A stretch of 64,000 nucleotides of DNA, taken from JAVBQL01 sp031549085. GTDB taxonomy: Bacteria > Spirochaetota > GWE2-31-10 > MWDO01. Position 1 is the first letter of the stretch; every line of letters begins with the position of its first letter. The notes under the pieces are model-generated. The model was not told where the DNA came from and did not search any database. It saw only the letters and a program-made list of their open reading frames with translations. The position numbers and the translations under genes are program-made. Positions 33,715-41,424 of this stretch are shown piece by piece. The stretch spans positions 1-64,000 of the forward strand of contig JAVBQL010000002.1 in the NCBI GenBank assembly GCA_031549085.1, given 5' to 3'.

Positions 33715-35793
33715 TTACAATTTATAAAAATCATCTAATATTTCTGAAGGAATTTTTTTGTTTTTACCATAATGACCCAATTTTGGCCCATTTCCCTTCA
33801 CTTCATAGTGAAAATCTGAGCCTCCTGAAATAACAAGCCCAAAATCTCTAGCTATTTTCTTATAATACTTTACATCTTTCTTTTTATGGTTGGTATAGTA
33901 AACTTCAATTCCATCAAGTCCACCCTCTTTTAATACTTTTATAATCTCTAAAAGCTCACTTTTATCTTTAACTTCCACTTGATTAGGATGAGCTAGTATT
34001 GCAAATCCGTTGGCTTTATGTATCTTTCCTATTGCTTCACTTGGAGAGACACACTCTTTTTCAATAAAAAGAGGACAATCTTTTGAAAAATAGAATCTAA
34101 AAGCTGCATATTCGCTCTTTATATCACCAGATTTTGCCATATATCTAGCAAAATCAAGCTTGCCAATATTTTCAAGCTTTTTCTCACCAAGCAGCTCCTC
34201 CATATTAACCTTTTTAGAAAAATACTCCTCATATCTTTTTATCATCTCAACATTTCTTTCTAATCGATAACTACTTATCTTCTTGATAAATTCAAGTAGC
34301 TCCTCATTTGTAATATCTATAAAGAGACCAACTATATGAATTTCAAGTTCATTAAATTTTGATGATATTTCAATACCCGGAATCAGTGTAATATTATCAT
34401 TTTTAGAACTCTCTTTAGCGAGTTCTATGGCAGCAATATTATCGTGATCAGTTATTGCAATAACCTTCAATCCATCTATTTTAGCCTTTTTTATCAATTC
34501 TGTGGGCTTTAATGTCCCATCAGAACAAGTAGTGTGTGTATGAAAATCTACCATATACTCTCCAGAAATAAGAAAAAGTTTTTTATATAGCTTAAAAATA
34601 GTAGAAGATGAGTAATTTTCTAAAAATAATTGATAGCTGTTTTCTCTAATTATATTTAATATATCTATATTGGAGGATAGGTATAAAATTTTATCATAAA
34701 CTTTATCAATCTCATCCTCTCCAAAAACATGTCCTATAATTCTCTCTTCAATTTCACACTTATCAATAATCTTTGCAATATCTGTGTCTCGTTCCATAAT
34801 AGCTATAATTGGAGTGCCAACTGCTATTATATTATAAAATTTAGATGGCACAGAGAGGTTAGTTGCCCTTTTATCAAGTGTAATAAGTGAGATATCAGCA
34901 ATATTATACAATTCATTAAGATCTACTTTATCAACAAAATCTAAAAAGATAACATTTGAAAGATCTTTCTCATTTTTTATATTTAAAAGCTTACTTTTTT
35001 TTTGTCCATCACCAACGAGAAGAAAAAGAATATCTTCTCTATTTTTGAACATAGATGCAAGCTCTAGAACTTTCTCAAGAATGCTGGTTATACCAAAATT
35101 ACCTGAGTAGAGAATGGTAAACTTACCCTCGACACTATATTTTTTCTTTATTTCATCTCTATTTTTGAGTGGAAATAAAATTTCTTTAGAAGCCCAATTT
35201 GTAATTATTTTAAGTTTATCATCTTTATTAAGAGATGGATATCTTTTTGAAAGATAATCTGCACTCTCCTCTCCAAGCATTACATTATACTTAGACCTTT
35301 TAAATATTTTATTATTAAAAAATCTCCAGAGAGTGGCTACAATAGATCTATCTTTAATATATGAAAAATTAATTGCCAAATCAGGATAGATGTCATGTAT
35401 TAGATATATATATCTTTGCCCTCTAAATAGATTCAAAAAATAACCAGCCAAAGCCAAAAAGGGCGGATTAGATACAAAAAATAGAAGAGATTCTCTTCTA
35501 TTAAAAAGAAGATAAAAAAAGATTGAGGTAGAAAATTTTAGACCATGAAACAATCTTAAAATTTTATTCTTTTTATTAGAAAGAGGTTTTAAAAATCTCT
35601 TGATTAAATACTCTTTTTTACTATCAAAATTAGTATAATCACTTTTACTCTTGTTAGTTAGAACAGTGATACTAAAAGAATCTGCTAAAAAAGAGGCCAA
35701 TTCATCTAATAATTGACCTGTGGCACTTACATCAGGTGGAAAAACATCTGTAATAATAAAAATATCAGTGTTTTTTATCTCTTTCTCTCTAAT
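33715..35793 (-). CDS. Glycosyltransferase (GT4)-PHP phosphoesterase fusion
   Basis: About 692 residues from a proposed AUU start at 35793, one base after the upstream gene's stop. Residues 1-405 form a GT4-like glycosyltransferase (WbuB type). The N-terminal FIITDVFPPDVSATG motif lies at residues 12-26, upstream of the first canonical start (TTG 35700). VMLGEES, ILYSGNFG and VPSKFYNIIAVGTPIIA are typical GT4 segments. Residues 414-692 form a PHP phosphoesterase: DFHTHTTCSDGT, AITDHDN, LIPGIEIS, LAHPNQV and SGGSDFH carry the metal ligands. Between the two, GGAG lies 5 nt before an internal ATG (34554), so the PHP part may also be made alone. Such a fusion is unusual. It is cotranscribed with the sugar-phosphate transferase gene. 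Confidence 0.75.
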   Translation of the reverse strand: MREKEIKNTDIFIITDVFPPDVSATGQLLDELASFLADSFSITVLTNKSKSDYTNFDSKKEYLIKRFLKPLSNKKNKILRLFHGLKFSTSIFFYLLFNRRESLLFFVSNPPFLALAGYFLNLFRGQRYIYLIHDIYPDLAINFSYIKDRSIVATLWRFFNNKIFKRSKYNVMLGEESADYLSKRYPSLNKDDKLKIITNWASKEILFPLKNRDEIKKKYSVEGKFTILYSGNFGITSILEKVLELASMFKNREDILFLLVGDGQKKSKLLNIKNEKDLSNVIFLDFVDKVDLNELYNIADISLITLDKRATNLSVPSKFYNIIAVGTPIIAIMERDTDIAKIIDKCEIEERIIGHVFGEDEIDKVYDKILYLSSNIDILNIIRENSYQLFLENYSSSTIFKLYKKLFLISGEYMVDFHTHTTCSDGTLKPTELIKKAKIDGLKVIAITDHDNIAAIELAKESSKNDNITLIPGIEISSKFNELEIHIVGLFIDITNEELLEFIKKISSYRLERNVEMIKRYEEYFSKKVNMEELLGEKKLENIGKLDFARYMAKSGDIKSEYAAFRFYFSKDCPLFIEKECVSPSEAIGKIHKANGFAILAHPNQVEVKDKSELLEIIKVLKEGGLDGIEVYYTNHKKKDVKYYKKIARDFGLVISGGSDFHYEVKGNGPKLGHYGKNKKIPSEILDDFYKL

Positions 35794-35794
35794 A

Positions 35795-37126
35795 TTACAT
35801 CGCTCCTCGTCTAAATATAACAGTCTCTAGTGTATATAGTAAAATTTTTAGATCAATCAGCAAACCCATATTTGAAATATAGTAGAGGTCGTAGCTAAGC
35901 TTCTCTTCCATATCATCAATTGTATTAACATAGCTATACTTTACCTGTGCCCAACCTGTTAATCCAGGTTTTACAAGAAGCCTCTTTTTGAAAAGTGGAA
36001 TTTTTTCAGTTATATCATTTATAAACTCTGGGCGCTCTGGCCTTGGTCCTATAAATGACATATCACCTTTTAGTATATTAAAGAGCTGCGGAAGTTCATC
36101 AACTCTAATTGGACGAATAATTTTACCAATCAAAGTTACTCTACTATCATTTTTCTTGGTAAATTTTGCACCATCTTTCTCTGCGTTTGTAACCATGCTT
36201 CTAAACTTTAGCATGTTGAACTCTTTTTGGTTAAGTCCAACTCTCTTTTGAATATAGAAAATACCACCTTTGCTGGTTATAGCAATTATAAAAGCTGTAA
36301 GCAGCAATATGGGAGATGTTGCAACTATCAATAAAAAAGAGATAAGTATGTCCCCCACTCTTTTCATATATGCTGTATAGGGAGAGTCCAATTTATAGGA
36401 AGAGAAGAGTTCAAGATGATATGTCGGTACTATACTTGGTGGAATTTTTTGGTCAAAATAGACAAAGACATCCATAAGACTATAGATTCTTCCTCCAGAG
36501 AGTTCATAGCTATTTAGTAAATCTAGCTCATCTTTGCTATATTCAAGCTCTGTATCAATTACAACTAAATCTATATTTTCAAAATCTTTTTTTGAAATAG
36601 TATAACTCTCATCTAGATAAATTATATTGAGAGGAAAAATTTTCTTATATTTATCTATAAGTTTTTTTAAAAGGTTTTGCTTTTTTTCATCTTTAGAGAG
36701 AAATAGAAAAGTATATTTTTTATTTTCTGTAAAAATTGCAGAAAAAACGATTCTGTTATAGAGAGAATTTACTACTGGTATAATAAGAAAGCCCATAAAA
36801 AAGACAAAACGGGCAAAAGGCATCTGTGTGAAATAGAAATAGAAACCAAATATAACACTTACAAATAGAACAGATAGATAACTTATCAGTAGGGACTCTA
36901 CAAAGCTATAAATTCTATTAACTTCATACACCTTTAATGCAATATTAAAAACAACAATGAAAAGAGAGTATATTAAAAATAGTGTTATAGAAGATATTTC
37001 CAAACTACGTTTTTCTATAAATAGGAAAGAGAAGAAATTATACCTTACTAAAAACATTAATAAAAATATACAAAACGATATTATAAAATTTGAGGCTATA
37101 AATAAAAATTTATTGTATTTTACCAT
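35795..37126 (-). CDS. Polyprenyl glycosylphosphotransferase (WbaP-like)
   Basis: A 443-residue membrane enzyme that starts lipid-linked glycan assembly by transferring a sugar phosphate from a nucleotide sugar to undecaprenyl phosphate. The N-terminal part has about four membrane helices (residues 8-115), then a cytoplasmic Rossmann-like domain (about 140-200) and a further hydrophobic helix (about 255-283). The C-terminal sugar transferase domain carries QKRVGLNQKEFNMLKFRSM, RVDELPQLFNILKGDMSFIGPRP and KPGLTGWAQVKYSY, all family signatures. ATG start at 37126. It heads the operon with the GT4-PHP fusion, so both probably act in the same surface glycan or exopolysaccharide pathway. Confidence 0.93.
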   Translation of the reverse strand: MVKYNKFLFIASNFIISFCIFLLMFLVRYNFFSFLFIEKRSLEISSITLFLIYSLFIVVFNIALKVYEVNRIYSFVESLLISYLSVLFVSVIFGFYFYFTQMPFARFVFFMGFLIIPVVNSLYNRIVFSAIFTENKKYTFLFLSKDEKKQNLLKKLIDKYKKIFPLNIIYLDESYTISKKDFENIDLVVIDTELEYSKDELDLLNSYELSGGRIYSLMDVFVYFDQKIPPSIVPTYHLELFSSYKLDSPYTAYMKRVGDILISFLLIVATSPILLLTAFIIAITSKGGIFYIQKRVGLNQKEFNMLKFRSMVTNAEKDGAKFTKKNDSRVTLIGKIIRPIRVDELPQLFNILKGDMSFIGPRPERPEFINDITEKIPLFKKRLLVKPGLTGWAQVKYSYVNTIDDMEEKLSYDLYYISNMGLLIDLKILLYTLETVIFRRGAM

Positions 37127-37224
37127 AAAAACTTTCTTAACTTAAAATTATATTTTAAAGAACATCTAATAAAAATAGAGATAAAAGTATATCATTAATA
37201 TAGTTCTACATAAAGCTATTTTAC

Positions 37225-37266
37225 AAAAAAATATAACACCTATTATCAATAGACGATAGGTGTTAT
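37225..37266 (-). terminator. Terminator of the cheR-cheB operon
   Basis: Seen: ATAACACCTAT (37233-37243) and ATAGGTGTTAT (37256-37266), a perfect 11-bp stem with a 12-nt loop, followed on the minus strand by seven T. Confidence 0.85.
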
Positions 37267-37297
37267 TAAAAGATTAAAAAAACATCATAAACAACAA

Positions 37298-38371
37298 TTA
37301 ATCATGAAAATCAATTATCATTTTCACGATTTCATTTAAATCCATTACATAGTCGGCAGCTCCAAGTTCAACAGCAGCCTTTGGCATACCATATACAACG
37401 CAGCTTGCTTCGTTTTGGGCAATTGTTGTTCCACCAGCATCCTTAATAGTCTTTAGCCCAACAGCTCCATCTTTACCCATACCAGTCAAAAGAATGGCAA
37501 GGGCATTTTTTCCAACGTTTTGAGCAACAGAGTCAAACATAACATCCACCGACGGTTTATGCCTGTTTACAAGCCCCTTATCCCTAACAACTTTTGAAAC
37601 GAAGTATGCACCACTTCTTACAATCTCAAGGTGAGTATTTCCCTTTGCGATCATTGCTGTCCCCATCATAACCTTTAAGTTATCATCAGACTCCATTACA
37701 TCTATTTCACACTCACTATTTAAGTTTTCTGCAAAACTTTTTGTAAAGCCTTCAGGCATATGCTGAGTGATTATTATACCTGTTGTAGTTTTTGGCAATC
37801 TTGTTAGAACCTCTCTAAGTGCTATTGTTCCACCTGTAGAGGCACCTATTGCAATAAGCTTGTTTGTTGTTCTTGCAAGTAAGTGTCCAGAATCACCTGA
37901 GGATTGTGATGAACCTGAAACAGTAGGCTTAAAAGTTTTTATTCTCTTAACAGAAGATCTTAGAATATTCATATTAGTTCTTGCTGCAGATTTTACAGCA
38001 TCATGAATTCTATATTTTTCCTCTTCAAAAAAGTCACGGAGACCCATCTTTGGTTTTGTTATTACTTCGACAGCTCCAAGCTCCAATGCCTTCATTGCGT
38101 TTTCTGATCCCTCTTCTGCAATACTGGAGCAGACAACAACAGGTATAGGTTTTTGAGACATCAATTTTTCAAGAAATGTTAATCCATCCATTCTTGGCAT
38201 TTCGAGGTCAAGTGTGATAACATCAATCTTCGTTTTTGAATTTATAACTTCCACAGCTTTATATGGATCCTGACATGTTGCAACAACATTCAATTCCTTA
38301 TCTTCAGATATAACTTTTGACAAAAACTCTCTGACAAAAGCAGAGTCATCTACAATAAGAACATTAATCAA
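37298..38371 (-). CDS. cheB: Chemotaxis methylesterase CheB
   Basis: A response regulator-coupled methylesterase/deamidase that removes methyl groups from chemoreceptors. The N-terminal receiver domain has VLIVDDSAF, the phospho-acceptor Asp in TLDLEMPRMDG (about residue 55), and conserved Ser/Lys positions. After a Ser-rich linker, the C-terminal esterase has the catalytic triad IGASTGGT (Ser), TQHMPEGF (His) and LTGMGKDGA (Asp). The length of 357 residues is normal. The gene overlaps cheR by 4 bp (ATGA) and ends the operon with a terminator. No other chemotaxis genes are in the window. Confidence 0.97.
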   Translation of the reverse strand: MINVLIVDDSAFVREFLSKVISEDKELNVVATCQDPYKAVEVINSKTKIDVITLDLEMPRMDGLTFLEKLMSQKPIPVVVCSSIAEEGSENAMKALELGAVEVITKPKMGLRDFFEEEKYRIHDAVKSAARTNMNILRSSVKRIKTFKPTVSGSSQSSGDSGHLLARTTNKLIAIGASTGGTIALREVLTRLPKTTTGIIITQHMPEGFTKSFAENLNSECEIDVMESDDNLKVMMGTAMIAKGNTHLEIVRSGAYFVSKVVRDKGLVNRHKPSVDVMFDSVAQNVGKNALAILLTGMGKDGAVGLKTIKDAGGTTIAQNEASCVVYGMPKAAVELGAADYVMDLNEIVKMIIDFHD

Positions 38372-39201
38372 TTTTTTCCTCCTACTTGATAAATTGTTGG
38401 TTCAACTCTTTTAAAATTATGTGTTAATCCATGCAGTGATTCTGAATGCCCCATGAAATATAACCCACCAGGCATCAAAATATTTGTTATATTATCTATA
38501 ACATTTTGCTGCAGTGCCTTATTAAAATATATCAATGTGTTGCGGCAAAAGACAATATGATAGGTATCAGGAAAACGCTGACCTTTTTTAGCTATGTTTG
38601 ACATAAAAAATCTCATATTATTCTTTAAAGCTGGATCTGCTATAAGTCTGTTCTCTTCAATATGAAAAAATTTCTGATATTGAGGAGGTATAGAGGTTTG
38701 TGTTTCAGGTCTAAACCTACCCTCTTTTGCACTCAAAAGTGCATGTTTAGAGATATCAAATGCATCAATAGAGTAATCTTTTATTTTACCACTCTTTTTT
38801 AGAGGATAGAGTATCATTGAAATTGTATACATCTCCTCACCAGTTGATGAGCCAAGAGAGGCAAACTTTATAACTGTGCTTGGACCAAATATCTTTTGTA
38901 TCATATCCACACCACCATTCACTAAAAAATTGAAGTGGTGATCTTCTCTAAAGAATGAAGTAGTATGTGTTGTTATCTTATCAATAACAAATTCAACCTC
39001 TTCTGAAAATTCTGATTGAGTCTCAAGAAAGTCAAAATAGTCTCCATAACTTTCAAACCCAAGTCTTGTTATGTGTGATGACATTCTGCTCTCAAGCAAG
39101 CTCTTTTTAGTTTCTGGAAATTTTAGACCAATTTTTGATTGAATGAAATTTTGAAACCTCTCAAACTCTTTATCTGTTACTCTTAAAGGACCATGATTCA
39201 A
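38368..39201 (-). CDS. cheR: Chemotaxis methyltransferase CheR
   Basis: An S-adenosylmethionine-dependent enzyme that methylates glutamates on chemoreceptors. The N-terminal all-helical domain (LRVTDKEFERFQNFIQSKIG) precedes the methyltransferase domain with THTTSFFREDHHF, FASLGSSTGEEMYTISM, the SAM loop and DTYHIVFCRNTLIYFNKALQQ, then MPGGLYFMGHSESL. The length of 277 residues is typical. TTG start at 39201, chosen because GGAGG lies 6 nt upstream. It is coupled to cheB. An inverted repeat (39241-39271) sits just upstream, possibly a regulatory site. Confidence 0.97.
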   Translation of the reverse strand: MNHGPLRVTDKEFERFQNFIQSKIGLKFPETKKSLLESRMSSHITRLGFESYGDYFDFLETQSEFSEEVEFVIDKITTHTTSFFREDHHFNFLVNGGVDMIQKIFGPSTVIKFASLGSSTGEEMYTISMILYPLKKSGKIKDYSIDAFDISKHALLSAKEGRFRPETQTSIPPQYQKFFHIEENRLIADPALKNNMRFFMSNIAKKGQRFPDTYHIVFCRNTLIYFNKALQQNVIDNITNILMPGGLYFMGHSESLHGLTHNFKRVEPTIYQVGGKN

Positions 39202-39240
39202 ATAAAACCTCCAAAAATCTATAATACAATTAATCTATAA

Positions 39241-39271
39241 CTATGATTAAATTTATAATTAATCATCATAG
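39241..39271. promoter_or_regulatory. Inverted repeat upstream of cheR
   Basis: Seen: CTATGATTAA (39241-39250) and TTAATCATCATAG (39259-39271), pairing with one bulged C. It overlaps the expected promoter region of cheR, which has no clear -35/-10 pair. Possible operator; speculative. Confidence 0.35.
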
Positions 39272-39427
39272 TAGATAATATGAAAATTCACAACTAAAAT
39301 CAACACCAAGTTGCTATAATTATTTTTTATATGATTAATATATTTATTTGATATAAACGCTTTTTTAATATTCACCATTCTAAACATTTAAAAGATAATA
39401 TTCAAGCTATTTTTAATAAAATAAGTT

Positions 39428-39456
39428 TTGACAAATATTTTTTTATAAAATATGCT
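39428..39456 (+). promoter_or_regulatory. Promoter, leaderless aroA
   Basis: Seen: consensus TTGACA (39428-39433), 17-nt spacer, TATGCT (39451-39456). The -10 box ends 9 nt before the aroA ATG. No Shine-Dalgarno. Confidence 0.65.
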
Positions 39457-39465
39457 TTTTTACTT

Positions 39466-40761
39466 ATGAAAAACATAACCGTTGAATTTTCTAAAAATAT
39501 TGGTGGTGAAATAAGAATTCCCCCATCAAAATCTGATACAATCAGAGCTATACTATTTGCTGCCCTTGCAAAAGGAAAATCAATCATAAATAACCCGCTT
39601 CTATCAAAAGATACATTGGCTACAATAGAGCTTGCAAAAAAGCTTGATGCAGAGGTTTTTATAGATGAAATCAGTAATAGGTTAGTGATAGATGGAACAG
39701 ATGGAAAACTAAACAAAAATGAGATAACTATAGACACAAAAAACTCAGGAACGACTCTGAATTTTGCACTCTCGCTTGCTGCAATAAGCGGTAAAAAAGC
39801 TACAATATATGGAGATGAGATGACAAACAGACGTCCAATCTCTCCTATTATAGATGGCTTAAAATCACTGGGGGTAAAAACAACATATCTTGAAAAAGAG
39901 GGCTATCCTCCTGTTACTATAGAGGGCAAGGTTAGCAAAGAGGGAATAGTAAAAATAGCAGCTGCAAGCTCTCAGTTTGTTAGCAGCTTTTTGATAGCAG
40001 CTCCATTTTTTGAATATGATACAAAATATGAAACCATAGATCCAGCTGAAACTCCATACATTGAGATGACAATAAGGTGGCTTAAATATGTTGGAATAAA
40101 CATCAAGCATGATGGATACAACTATTTTGAGATAGAAGGAAAGCAGAAAATAGACTCTTTCGCTACCGATATAATCAGCGACTACTCCAGTGCAACATTT
40201 TTTATAGTCTTAGCTGCAATAACCAAAAGTACAATTAAGATTAGAGGATTAAATAAAAACGATTTTCACCCTGATAAAAAAGTGCTTAATATAGTAGAAG
40301 CTTTTGGTGCTAGTATAACTTATGAAGAAGATACTATATCAAAAGAGAGCTCTGTTACCATAACAGGCAAAGAGCTTAATGGGATAGAGATTGATATGAA
40401 TGACACTCCAGATGCTGTTCCATCAATTGCTCTCTTGGGCTGCTTTGCTAATGGAGAGACAAAGATAACAAACATTGCAAATGTTAGAATAAAAGAGACA
40501 GACAGAATAGCTGTCATAACAGAGGAGCTAAAAAAGCTTGGAGCTGATATAAGTGAGAAAGATAATTCAATTATAGTAAGAAAATCAAAACTAAAGGGAG
40601 CAAAAGTCAATTCCCACAACGACCACCGCATAGCAATGACACTGATAATTGCTGGTCTCGCCGCAGAAGGAGTCACAATTGTCGAAAATATAGAGTGTAT
40701 TGACGCAACTTTTCCAAATTTCTTAGAATTAATTAAAAAAATTAACGGAAAAATATTTTGA
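39466..40761 (+). CDS. aroA: EPSP synthase AroA
   Basis: 3-phosphoshikimate 1-carboxyvinyltransferase, the sixth step of the shikimate pathway for aromatic amino acids, cytoplasmic. Motifs: IPPSKSDTIRAILFAALA (shikimate-phosphate binding) at about residues 17-34, the PEP-binding loop NSGTTLNFALSL, NRRPISPIIDGL, SQFVSSFLIAAP, SDYSSATFF, DTPDAVPSIA and the catalytic KETDRI and HNDHRIAM segments. The length of 431 residues is normal. An ATG start with no Shine-Dalgarno but with a -10 box 9 nt upstream makes the mRNA probably leaderless. No other shikimate genes are adjacent. Confidence 0.96.
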   Translation: MKNITVEFSKNIGGEIRIPPSKSDTIRAILFAALAKGKSIINNPLLSKDTLATIELAKKLDAEVFIDEISNRLVIDGTDGKLNKNEITIDTKNSGTTLNFALSLAAISGKKATIYGDEMTNRRPISPIIDGLKSLGVKTTYLEKEGYPPVTIEGKVSKEGIVKIAAASSQFVSSFLIAAPFFEYDTKYETIDPAETPYIEMTIRWLKYVGINIKHDGYNYFEIEGKQKIDSFATDIISDYSSATFFIVLAAITKSTIKIRGLNKNDFHPDKKVLNIVEAFGASITYEEDTISKESSVTITGKELNGIEIDMNDTPDAVPSIALLGCFANGETKITNIANVRIKETDRIAVITEELKKLGADISEKDNSIIVRKSKLKGAKVNSHNDHRIAMTLIIAGLAAEGVTIVENIECIDATFPNFLELIKKINGKIF

Positions 40762-40769
40762 TTTACTTT

Positions 40770-40804
40770 TGACTTTTTTTTTAGTAAAATTAAGTCACTT
40801 TTTT
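40770..40804 (+). terminator. Weak possible terminator after aroA
   Basis: Seen: TGACTT (40770-40775) pairs with AAGTCA (40792-40797), followed by CTTTTTT. Only 6 bp. Confidence 0.3.
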
Positions 40805-40999
40805 ATTACAATGTTTTATAATATTTTATTTTTTAATAATAGGCAATTGATCTATTTTGTTAAAAATAAAAATAGTGCTCTGTTTAGAAATATTTCATAT
40901 TTATAGGTTTTATAATTTTAAATAGTAGCAGCTAATTTAACACTTGGTCTTAAGAATGATAAAACATTTTTTCAAAAAAATAGAATTAAGGAGATTTTT

Positions 41000-41326
41000 A
41001 TGGGCGGTAAAGTTGTAGATGTTACTGATATGAACTTCGAGCAAGAGGTCTTAAAAAGCGACAAGGTTGTTTTTGTTGACTTTTGGGCTCCATGGTGCCC
41101 TCCATGTAAAATGTTTGGACCTATAGTAGAGGAGACCTCTATGGAGGTGTCTGATGCAATTAAAATATGCAAGTGCAATACTGATGAAAATAGCACTACT
41201 GCAACTAACTATGGAATTATGAGTATTCCAACTATTATCATATTCAAAAATGGAGCGATAGTATATCAATCAGCTGGAACTAGAAGCAAAGAGGATCTAA
41301 AAAAATTGTTAGAAAAATATATCTAG
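41000..41326 (+). CDS. trxA: Thioredoxin with CPPC active site
   Basis: A 108-residue cytoplasmic thioredoxin that reduces protein disulfides. The fold's landmarks are present: VFVDFWAPWCPPCKMFGP (about residues 25-42), cis-Pro in SIPTIIIF, and a KDLKKLL-like C-terminal helix. The active-site dipeptide is PP (CPPC) instead of the usual GP (CGPC), which shifts the redox properties toward those of related oxidoreductases. AAGGAGATTTTT precedes the ATG, a strong site. The gene is monocistronic or precedes the acyl-CoA synthetase by about 100 bp. Confidence 0.92.
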   Translation: MGGKVVDVTDMNFEQEVLKSDKVVFVDFWAPWCPPCKMFGPIVEETSMEVSDAIKICKCNTDENSTTATNYGIMSIPTIIIFKNGAIVYQSAGTRSKEDLKKLLEKYI

Positions 41327-41424
41327 TTTGATTAAAAATATTTTTTAGATTTTTTTTATCAAAAAATATTTGTGTAATTACTTTCATAAAAAAATTAAAA
41401 CAACAGAGGCAGGAATTTTAAAAT

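Noticed and set aside
35698..35700. TTG 35700 as the start of the glycosyltransferase
   Set aside because: It would remove the conserved N-terminal beta strand and the Gly-containing loop that are clearly encoded upstream in the same frame.
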